Assembly (NCBI GenBank): GCA_964401885.1
Contig: CAYOAC010000022.1
Location: 1 to 12,030, forward strand
DNA from: JAULZV01 sp964401885
GTDB lineage: Bacteria; Patescibacteriota; Minisyncoccia; Phycocordibacterales; JAACPR01
Length of the DNA: 12,030 bases
Direction of reading: 5' to 3'
Of this stretch, positions 6,467 to 12,030 are shown in pieces. The position numbers and the translations under genes are program-made. Numbering within the stretch: position 1 is the stretch's first letter; each line of letters starts with the position of its first letter. Below the pieces are notes generated by a model that saw only the letters and a list, made by a program, of their open reading frames with translations, did no database searches and was not told the DNA's origin.

Positions 6467-7933
6467 ATGGATAAATTTAAACAATATCGAAAATTGTTGG
6501 ATAAGGTTTTATTTATCGGAGGTAATCCTCGTCTTGCAAGTACAAGAATAAGAACTATTCAGATTGCCCAATATCTTGGGTGTGATTTTACTATAAATGA
6601 TTATTTGGATGAAAAGATACTTGAAGGTAAAGAGATTTTTATTTTAAATAAAGCTTTTACTGTTGATAGGGATATGCTAAGAAAAAGAGGAATTGTAATT
6701 GTAGATATTATTGACCCAGTAGGTATTCCAGATGCTGTCGATGGCTATATTTTTTCATCTTATTTTGCCCAAAAAAATGTAATCCTAAATAAACCGTCTT
6801 TTGTGATTCATCAACATCATATGAATTTTTCTAATATCCCAAATAAACTTAAAAAAAATCCTACAGAAGTTTATTTTATTGGAGAAACTCACTGGTACCC
6901 CGAAGGACTTTTGCCCCCACATAAAGCATTTTTGAATATGAATGGAGATAATGATAAAGAAACGGAAGAAAATATTATTAAAAAATACAGAGAATCAGAT
7001 GTCTTGCTAAACTTTAGAAATTTAAATATGAATCCGGACTATATTAATAGACATTTAGTATTAAATGGGGGTATGAAAGTAATAAATGCTATGGCTTATG
7101 GTATACCTTCTATTTCTTCAAATGAACCGGTACTGCATGAAGTAGGAGAGGGATGTACTATTTTTTCTACATTTGATAAATGTGAAGAAGATTTGAATAT
7201 TTTATTAAATGATAAAAAATTATATTCAAGCATTAGAAAAAAATGTCTAGATAGAGCAGAAGACTTTTCTATCGAAAACATTTCAAAAAAGTTTATCGAA
7301 ATGTTTTTATTTTTTTATGAGATGGATGACTGTGATAAAAATAAGATTGGCTTTGTAATGCCAAATCAATTTGAAGCTTTTAATGGTGATTTTTATGTTA
7401 GAGAAGAATTTTTAAAATTAAAGAAAAAATTTAGCATAAATAAAGTTGTTGAAACTGGAACTTGCTTGGGATCAACAACCCTTTGGTTATCTCAAAATTT
7501 TGATGAAGTAGATACAATAGAAATAAATCCTATATTTATGGAATATGCCAATAATAGATTCAAAAATAATGAAAATATAAAAACATATTTAGGAGATAGT
7601 GGTATTGTTTTAAAAGAAATTTTAAATAAAAAATATGATAAATCTATTATTTTTTTAGATGCTCATTTTACTGAAGAAAACTTTCCTTTAGAAAAAGAAT
7701 TAAATTCTATTATTAAAGCCAAAATAAAACCAGTAATAGTAATTCATGATTTTTTTGTTCCTGGTCAAAATAAACTTGGATATGATACTTGGAATAAAAA
7801 GAAACTGGAGTTTAAATTAGTTGAAAAATATTTAAATAAGATATATGGAAAAGATAAATTTGAATATTATTATAATTCTAATGAAAAATCAGTTGGTGCA
7901 AAAAGAGGATTAATATACATTCATCCAAAATAA
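6467..7933 (+). CDS. Fused glycosyltransferase-like and SAM methyltransferase protein
   Basis: This 488-residue protein appears to have two domains. Residues 1 to about 285 look like a GT-B glycosyltransferase: a Rossmann-type start (KVLFIGGN), then a nucleotide-sugar-site-like block GGMKVINAMAYGIPSISSNE and a helical end (IRKKCLDRAEDFSIENI). I cannot identify the sugar or a clean EX7E. Residues about 300-488 look like a class I SAM-dependent methyltransferase: motif I VVETGTCLGSTT (327-338), acidic IEIN (351-354), GDS (376-378), FLDAHF (396-401), IHDFF (426-430). No signal peptide or membrane helix is seen, so it is probably cytoplasmic or membrane-peripheral, making a methylated surface glycan. 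It follows rpiB by 19 bases and meets a convergent glycosyltransferase. The fusion is seen directly; the function is inferred. Confidence 0.8.
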   Translation: MDKFKQYRKLLDKVLFIGGNPRLASTRIRTIQIAQYLGCDFTINDYLDEKILEGKEIFILNKAFTVDRDMLRKRGIVIVDIIDPVGIPDAVDGYIFSSYFAQKNVILNKPSFVIHQHHMNFSNIPNKLKKNPTEVYFIGETHWYPEGLLPPHKAFLNMNGDNDKETEENIIKKYRESDVLLNFRNLNMNPDYINRHLVLNGGMKVINAMAYGIPSISSNEPVLHEVGEGCTIFSTFDKCEEDLNILLNDKKLYSSIRKKCLDRAEDFSIENISKKFIEMFLFFYEMDDCDKNKIGFVMPNQFEAFNGDFYVREEFLKLKKKFSINKVVETGTCLGSTTLWLSQNFDEVDTIEINPIFMEYANNRFKNNENIKTYLGDSGIVLKEILNKKYDKSIIFLDAHFTEENFPLEKELNSIIKAKIKPVIVIHDFFVPGQNKLGYDTWNKKKLEFKLVEKYLNKIYGKDKFEYYYNSNEKSVGAKRGLIYIHPK

Positions 7934-7934
7934 A

Positions 7935-9110
7935 TTATTTTTTTAATAAAGACAAATAAACTTTCTTCATTTTTTGTGCTATATCTTTCCATGTGTATTG
8001 CTTAACGACTTCAAAGCCCAAATTAATTCTTTTTTCCATTTCGTTTTTGGACATTTTGGAAAGTTGTTCTAATGCCTTTTCTATAGTGTCTGTTTCGGTT
8101 CCACAATTAATTGCAAAATCTTCATTTAATACTTTACCCATATCACCAACAAAAGATGATATGACAACACTTTTTGAAGCGAGGGCTTCATGCATAATTA
8201 TAGGATGACATTCATGTACTGATGGGATTATGATTGCGTCGGCACTACACAAAATATCAATTTTATCCTGATTATATGCTGGTCCATAATAAAATACGTT
8301 TTTATTATTCTGAATTTTTTCAAGAAGCATATTAAATAATTTCGGGTCTGCTGTTTTTTGATCTCCGACAAATATTAAATCAATGTTTGATGGTATCTTG
8401 GAATTTATTAAATTGTAGATATTTTTTTGTGCAGAAAATCTTCCAAGATAAACCAATTTTATTTTTTGATCTCCTGAGAATTGAATTTTTTTAAATTTTT
8501 TCCATTCATCCAAATCAACTCCGTTTGGTATATATATTGATTTTTGATCTATATTAGGAATTTGAGAGAAAATATTTTTGTATGTTTGTGATACATGAAT
8601 AATTTTATCTGCTTCTTTTAAACCTAATAATTCCATTTCTTTTGTTGCATTTTCTATTGCATTCCCGTCGGGACTTTTTGGATCAAAACAACAAAATAAA
8701 CCGGCTTCATGCATTAAAAAAGATGAGAGTTGAACAGATATTAGTAATGGGATTTTGTTTTTTTGATTGCTTAAAATATTTCTAGACGTTAAACCGGATA
8801 AAAATTCTGTATAATCGGTGGCATGAATTATATCTGGCATTCTATTTTCTATTGCGTCTTTGACAACACTTTGTATGTAAGATGTCTGACCAACTAGATT
8901 TACAACTCCTCCATGATTAACTTTAGGGATAAAATTAAAAACATTTCTATAAAAAGGAAAATTATTATCTTCAGGAAATGCATGGACTACAAAGTCAAAA
9001 TCTTTATTTAGATGCTTGATTAAGTATTTCATTTGGACACCCATTCCGCCGGTAGGGTCTTTAAGTTTGTCTGGTAATATGACTGATATTAGAGGTTTTG
9101 ACTTCTTCAT
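7935..9110 (-). CDS. GT4-type glycosyltransferase
   Basis: This 391-residue retaining glycosyltransferase has a GT-B fold. The N-terminal domain has the glycine-rich loop PTGGMGVQMKYLIKHL (19-34), like glycogen synthase and GT4 enzymes, and HATDY at 96-100. The linker IPNGVDLDEW (194-203) is typical of the family. The C-terminal domain has LGRFSAQKN (222-230), with the Arg and Lys that bind the donor diphosphate, VGD (248-250), and the EX7E pair Glu300 and Glu308 in PSVHECHPIIMHEA. Donor and acceptor are unknown; a role in surface polysaccharide is inferred from the adjacent fused enzyme. It is transcribed from its own extended -10 promoter, and its stop is 1 base from that of the convergent gene. 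Coding is AT-rich. Confidence 0.92.
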   Translation of the reverse strand: MKKSKPLISVILPDKLKDPTGGMGVQMKYLIKHLNKDFDFVVHAFPEDNNFPFYRNVFNFIPKVNHGGVVNLVGQTSYIQSVVKDAIENRMPDIIHATDYTEFLSGLTSRNILSNQKNKIPLLISVQLSSFLMHEAGLFCCFDPKSPDGNAIENATKEMELLGLKEADKIIHVSQTYKNIFSQIPNIDQKSIYIPNGVDLDEWKKFKKIQFSGDQKIKLVYLGRFSAQKNIYNLINSKIPSNIDLIFVGDQKTADPKLFNMLLEKIQNNKNVFYYGPAYNQDKIDILCSADAIIIPSVHECHPIIMHEALASKSVVISSFVGDMGKVLNEDFAINCGTETDTIEKALEQLSKMSKNEMEKRINLGFEVVKQYTWKDIAQKMKKVYLSLLKK

Positions 9111-9120
9111 GTGTTTTTTG

Positions 9121-9129
9121 ATTATAGCA
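9121..9129 (-). promoter_or_regulatory. Extended -10 promoter of the GT4 gene
   Basis: On the minus strand this reads TGcTATAAT, a perfect extended -10. It ends 10 bases before the ATG (9110-9108), so the mRNA leader would be only about 3-4 bases. It is part of the 13-base sequence AATATGCTATAAT, repeated in inverted orientation with one change at the rpe promoter. Confidence 0.65.
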
Positions 9130-9189
9130 TATTACATAAGCCTTTAAATACTTTATTTTGGACCGTTTTAATTAATTTTTAATCAAATA

Positions 9190-9198
9190 TGCTACAAT
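9190..9198 (+). promoter_or_regulatory. Extended -10 promoter of the rpe-like gene
   Basis: TGcTACAAT is an extended -10 with one change from consensus, ending 6 bases before the ATG at 9205. Transcription would begin at or next to the start codon, giving a leaderless mRNA. No good -35 lies 16-18 bases upstream, as expected when the extended -10 carries recognition. Confidence 0.6.
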
Positions 9199-9204
9199 AA
9201 GCCT

Positions 9205-9891
9205 ATGAATATGACCAAAAAAATAATCCCCGCAATTTTACCAAAAGACTTTTTTGACTTAAAAAAACACTTAGAAAGAGTTAAAGGTGTAACAAAATAT
9301 GTTCAAATCGATATCTGCAACTCAACATATACACCTTCCAAAACTTGGCCTTTTACACATACACCTGATATTTATTTTGATAAGATGGTTTCTCAAGAGG
9401 AGGGGATGCCGTTTTGGGAAAATATAGATTTTGAACTCGACATGATGATAAAAAACCCTGAGGAATCATACGAACAATTTATGCAACTTGGACCCAAAAA
9501 AATAATTTTTCATTTTGAAACAATGAAAGACCCAGTATCTTTTTTGAAAAAAATGAAAGAAAATGATTTTGTTGAAGTGGGGATTGCTTTTTCAAATAAT
9601 ACAAACGCAATATAACATCTCGATGTTATTGAAATTGCAGATTTTGTTCAATGTATGGGTATAGATAAAATAGGTTTTCAAGGTCAACCATTTGATGAAA
9701 GAGTTTTGGAACAAGTAAAAAATATTAGAGAAAAATTTCCAGAAAAAATTATTTCAGTTGATGGTAGTGTAAACGAAGAAACTATTTCTGAATTATCTGA
9801 TGTTGGTGTAAATCATTTTGTTATGGGTAGTGCTTTTTTTGAAAATGAAAATTTAATAGAAGCATTAGAGGATTTTAAAGAACTTGTTTAG
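9205..9891 (+). pseudogene. rpe: Ribulose-phosphate 3-epimerase-like gene broken by one in-frame TAA
   Basis: The family interconverts ribulose 5-phosphate and xylulose 5-phosphate on a TIM barrel. The frame covers 228 codon positions, full length for Rpe (about 220), with a single TAA at codon 137 (9613-9615) and no frameshift. Before it: KKIIPAILPKDF, VQIDIC (33-38), FELDMMIKNPEES, IIFHFE. After it: DFVQCMGIDKIGFQGQPF, ISVDGSVNEETI, HFVMGSAFFE. Both halves align with one Rpe, and neither is a complete barrel. By alignment from memory, the metal-site residues corresponding to His34 and His67 are Gln34 and Asp79, while Asp36 and Asp186 are kept. The first ATG (9205) fits the promoter; ATG 9211 is an alternative. 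The stop may be a mutation, a sequencing error or, less likely, readthrough. The gene ends in TAG, 75 bases before transketolase. Confidence 0.85.
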
Positions 9892-9930
9892 GTTAGCATC
9901 ATTTCTTAAGTTGGGATAATAATAAAATAC

Positions 9931-9959
9931 TTCGCACGAATCACTAACGATGATATAAT
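9931..9959 (+). promoter_or_regulatory. Extended -10 promoter of the transketolase operon
   Basis: TGaTATAAT at 9951-9959 is a perfect extended -10. TTCGCA (9931-9936) is a weak -35 with a 17-base spacer. The -10 ends 7 bases before the ATG at 9967, so the transcript would begin at the start codon. It means the transketolase pair need not depend on readthrough from the rpe-like gene. Confidence 0.65.
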
Positions 9960-9966
9960 TTTATCA

Positions 9967-10902
9967 ATGGGGAATATTTCTGATACAAAAGTAAAAAAGT
10001 TACAAGAGAAGTCAAACGAGATTAGGCAGTCTATTATTGAAATGCTAGTTGAAGCAGGTTCAGGTCATACAGCTGGGGCACTTGGTATGGCTGATATTTT
10101 TACTTATTTATATTTTTATGGTTTGAAACATGATCCTGAAAAACCAGATTGGTTAGAAAGAGATAGGTTAATTTTATCTAACGGACACATTTGTCCTGTT
10201 CTTTATGCAACAATGGCTCATGCGGGATATTTTAAAAAATCAGANNNNNNNNNNAATTCAACATCTAAAAAAGGTGGTTTACGAACAAAAGGATATTTTA
10301 AAAAATCAGAACTTCTAACACTTCGCAAATTAGGTTCAAGACTTCAGGGACATCCTCATAGAGAGTTTTTACCTTATGTAGAAACTAGTTCGGGGCCACT
10401 TGGGTCTGGATTATCTCAAGCAATTGGAATGGCACTTGCAAATAGAATCGATGAAGGTGTTACATCTACAAAATATTTTTATTGTTTGTTGGGTGATGGA
10501 GAGATGCAAGAGGGTCAAAACTGGGAAGCTATGTTTCTTGCTGGAAAAGAAAAATTAAATAATGTTATAGCAATAGTTGATAGAAATAATATTCAAATTG
10601 ATGGGTATACTGAAGATGTTATGCCCTTGAACCCACTTGCAGATAAATGGGAATCTTTTAATTGGCATGTTCAAGAAGTTGATGGACATAATTTTGAGGC
10701 GATAGACACTGCAATTGCTGAAGCCAAAAGTTTTTTTGGGAAACCATCAGTTATTATTGCACACACTATTCCAGGTAAAGGGGTACCAGAATTTGAAAGA
10801 CTTCCTGTATGGCATGGTAAAGCACCAACTAAGGAAGAAGGGAAAAAAGCTATCAGTGATCTCAGAACATTATATGGAAATATAAAAAGTGAACATGAAT
10901 AA
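9967..10902 (+). CDS. tktA1: Transketolase, N-terminal (thiamine diphosphate) subunit, with assembly duplication
   Basis: This is the PP/thiamine-diphosphate-binding half of a split transketolase, which moves two-carbon units between sugar phosphates. Motifs: EAGSGHTAGALGMADI (His34), LSNGHICPVLYATMAHAG (His74), LQGHPHR, GPLGSGLSQAIGMALA, and the GDGEMQEGQNWEA to DRNNIQIDG segment that binds the thiamine diphosphate metal. The end has IIAHTIPGKGVP. The 311-codon length includes an artefact: GYFKKSE occurs twice with ten N and about 13 unrelated residues between. Removing 66 bases restores GYFKKSELLTLRKLGSRLQG and a 289-residue protein, normal for this subunit (about 270-290). The start at 9967 fits the promoter. 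The C-terminal subunit gene follows after 3 bases. The gene symbol is generic for the split N subunit. Confidence 0.93.
   Translation: MGNISDTKVKKLQEKSNEIRQSIIEMLVEAGSGHTAGALGMADIFTYLYFYGLKHDPEKPDWLERDRLILSNGHICPVLYATMAHAGYFKKSXXXXNSTSKKGGLRTKGYFKKSELLTLRKLGSRLQGHPHREFLPYVETSSGPLGSGLSQAIGMALANRIDEGVTSTKYFYCLLGDGEMQEGQNWEAMFLAGKEKLNNVIAIVDRNNIQIDGYTEDVMPLNPLADKWESFNWHVQEVDGHNFEAIDTAIAEAKSFFGKPSVIIAHTIPGKGVPEFERLPVWHGKAPTKEEGKKAISDLRTLYGNIKSEHE
10225..10310 (+). repeat. 20-bp direct repeat around an N gap (scaffold artefact)
   Basis: GGATATTTTAAAAAATCAGA occurs at 10225-10244 and again at 10291-10310, offset by 66 bases, with ten N at 10245-10254 between. The second copy leads straight into the conserved continuation (ELLTLRKLGSRLQG) and the first copy follows the conserved MAHAG. 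Two overlapping contig ends were most likely joined without merging. The bases at 10255-10290 encode NSTSKKGGLRTK, which has no place in transketolase. Confidence 0.9.
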
Positions 10903-10905
10903 TAT

Positions 10906-11901
10906 ATGTTAAATTCAAAACTAAAATTAAATGAAAATATTTTCAATGATGATGTTGAACAAAAACCAATTAGAAATGGTTTTGGTGAAGGTCTTGTAGA
11001 GGCAGCTAAAAAAGATTTAAGAATAGTTGGTCTTTGTGCTGATCTAACAGAGTCGACTCGAATGGAAGATTTTGCAAAACAATTTCCAAATCGTTTTATT
11101 GAAGTTGGTATCACAGAACAAAACCTCGCATCAGTAGCATCTGGCATGGCGGCCATGGGAAAAATTCCTTTTATGTCTAGCTATGCAGCTTTTTCTCCTG
11201 GTCGTAATTGGGAACAAATTAGAACAACAATCGCTTATAATAACGTTTCTGTAAAGATAATTGGTTCTCATGCAGGTCTTACTGTTGGTCCAGATGGAGG
11301 AACACATCAGGCACTTGAAGATATTGCACTCATGAGAGTTGTTCCTAATATGCAGGTTATTTGTCCATGTGATGTTTATGAAGCAAAGAAAGCTACTATT
11401 CAAATGGCAAAAAACTCTTTCCCAACATATCTCAGATTGGCTAGAGAAAAAACTCCAATCATAACAACACCTGAGACACCTTTTGAAATAGGAAAAGCAC
11501 AAATATTTTTTGAATCAAAAGGTGATATATCAGATGTCACAATTATTGCTTGCGGAGCTGTTGTTTATCAGGCAATTCAAACAGCAAAAGAATTGGATGG
11601 AAGAGGAATAAAAGTAACTGTTGTTAATATGACAACAATTAAACCGCTTGATGGTAAAATGCTTGATTTTGTAAGTAAAAAATCAGGTGCAATTGTAACA
11701 GTTGAAGAACATCAAATAGCAGGAGGTTTGGGTAGTGCTGTCGCAGAATATTTGTCACAAACAAATCCTGTTCCAATAGAATTTGTTGGAGTTGAAGATA
11801 AATTTGGTCAATCCGGTACTCCTAATGAATTATTGAATTTTTATAATATAAATTCTGATACAATAGAGAGAAAGGTTTATAAGGTTTTATCAAGAAAATA
11901 A
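10906..11901 (+). CDS. tktA2: Transketolase, C-terminal (pyrimidine-binding) subunit
   Basis: This is the second half of the split transketolase: the pyrimidine-binding domain followed by the transketolase C-terminal domain. The 331-residue product has RNGFGEGLVEAAK, GLCADLTESTRM, and RFIEVGITEQNLASVASG, with Glu71 as the glutamate that activates thiamine diphosphate. Then come SYAAFSPGRNWEQIR, HAGLTVGPDGGTHQALED (substrate and interface loop), and YLRLAREKTP. The C-terminal domain has VTIIACGAVVYQAIQTA, VVNMTTIKPLD, VTVEEHQIAGGLGSAVAE and the end region KFGQSGTPNELL. Length suits the subunit (about 310-330), with a 20-residue lead before the homologous region. It starts 3 bases after the N subunit, so the two are co-transcribed and should form a heterotetramer. 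The next gene starts 1 base after its stop. Confidence 0.95.
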   Translation: MLNSKLKLNENIFNDDVEQKPIRNGFGEGLVEAAKKDLRIVGLCADLTESTRMEDFAKQFPNRFIEVGITEQNLASVASGMAAMGKIPFMSSYAAFSPGRNWEQIRTTIAYNNVSVKIIGSHAGLTVGPDGGTHQALEDIALMRVVPNMQVICPCDVYEAKKATIQMAKNSFPTYLRLAREKTPIITTPETPFEIGKAQIFFESKGDISDVTIIACGAVVYQAIQTAKELDGRGIKVTVVNMTTIKPLDGKMLDFVSKKSGAIVTVEEHQIAGGLGSAVAEYLSQTNPVPIEFVGVEDKFGQSGTPNELLNFYNINSDTIERKVYKVLSRK

Positions 11902-11902
11902 T

Positions 11903-12030
11903 ATGAAAAATAAAATTGAAATATTAATATTTGTTGTCGGAATATTTTTCTCTATTTTTATATGGCATTCGATATATGCACAAGATGATTCTAAAATGAA
12001 TCAACTAGCACAAGACTATATTTTAAGATT
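11903..12030 (+). CDS. Start of a secreted or membrane-anchored protein (3' end cut by window)
   Basis: Only 42 codons are visible. They begin MKNKIEILIFVVGIFFSIFI, followed by WHSIYAQDDSKMNQ, then LAQDYILR at the window edge. The short basic start, the hydrophobic core (about residues 6-20) and the IYA-QDD junction look like a signal peptide with signal peptidase I cleavage after Ala26. An uncleaved anchor is also possible. It begins 1 base after the transketolase stop, so it is probably translated from the same transcript. The 18 bases around the start are identical to those at the second small membrane gene (5566-5583). The mature function cannot be judged. Confidence 0.7.
   Translation, partial: MKNKIEILIFVVGIFFSIFIWHSIYAQDDSKMNQLAQDYILR

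Larger units (their letters stand above)
9121..9198. repeat. Inverted 13-bp repeat spanning the divergent promoters
   Basis: AATATGCTATAAT (minus strand, 9133-9121) and AATATGCTACAAT (plus strand, 9186-9198) match in 12 of 13 bases and face outward from the intergenic region. Each contains the -10 of its gene. The arms are about 52 bases apart, so this is a paired promoter or operator element, not a hairpin. Confidence 0.6.

Noticed and set aside
9613..9615. Genome-wide reassignment of TAA to an amino acid
   Set aside because: TAA is the terminator of most other genes in the window, including tuf, rplB and gap, whose products end at normal family positions.
9655..9891. The 3' part of rpe as an independent 78-residue gene
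   Set aside because: It is the second half of a TIM barrel, in the same frame as the first part, and has no start signal of its own.
9892..9958. GTTAG...CTAAC and CATCAT...GATGAT pairs before the transketolase promoter
   Set aside because: The segments are in the wrong order to form one continuous stem.
10671..11156. A 161-codon open frame on the minus strand across the transketolase junction
   Set aside because: It lies wholly antisense to two clearly conserved transketolase genes, has no recognisable protein motif, and mirrors their codon pattern.
1..12030. CRISPR arrays, tRNA or rRNA genes, insertion sequences, phage or toxin-antitoxin genes
   Set aside because: I looked on both strands and found no repeat-spacer pattern, RNA gene, transposase or defence motif. 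The only repeats are the scaffold duplication, the promoter pair and the start-context match.

Overview
The window is a contiguous, AT-rich bacterial chromosome segment with short intergenic spaces and two runs of N (631-667 and 10245-10254), so it is probably a scaffold from a metagenome. The lineage looks like Patescibacteria (CPR), plausibly Parcubacteria-like. The basis is compact gene packing, weak or absent Shine-Dalgarno sequences, lysine-rich tails on ribosomal proteins, and a pentose-phosphate set (split transketolase, RpiB, divergent Rpe) attached to a lower-glycolysis enzyme. That placement is an inference. The genetic code looks standard: long genes read through without in-frame TGA, and all recognised genes end in TAA or TAG.

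Region 1 (1-4267) is the end of the str operon joined to the start of the S10 operon: tuf (5' end cut by the window, with an assembly gap inside), rpsJ, rplC, rplD, rplW and rplB, all on the plus strand. A strong GC-rich hairpin terminator follows rplB, so the rpsS-rplV-rpsC continuation of the S10 operon is not here.

Region 2 (4268-6447) holds gap (glyceraldehyde-3-phosphate dehydrogenase), then a run of three tiny single-pass membrane protein genes of unknown function (the third frameshifted at an A6 run), then rpiB.

Region 3 (6467-9110) is a small surface-glycan island: a fused glycosyltransferase-methyltransferase on the plus strand converging, with 1 nt between stops, on a GT4-type glycosyltransferase on the minus strand.

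Region 4 (9111-12030) starts with a divergent promoter region. It continues with a ribulose-phosphate 3-epimerase-like gene broken by one in-frame TAA, a two-gene split transketolase (N half carrying an assembly duplication around an N gap), and the start of a secreted or membrane protein cut by the window end.

Together, GAPDH, RpiB, Rpe and transketolase would connect triose phosphates to ribose 5-phosphate without the oxidative pentose-phosphate branch. The most interesting signals are: extended -10 promoters placed 6-10 nt before start codons, implying leaderless or near-leaderless mRNAs; the stop-interrupted and metal-ligand-altered Rpe; the tandem micro-membrane proteins; and the glycosyltransferase-methyltransferase fusion. 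I see no CRISPR array, tRNA, rRNA, transposase or phage gene, and no clear new defence or mobile system.
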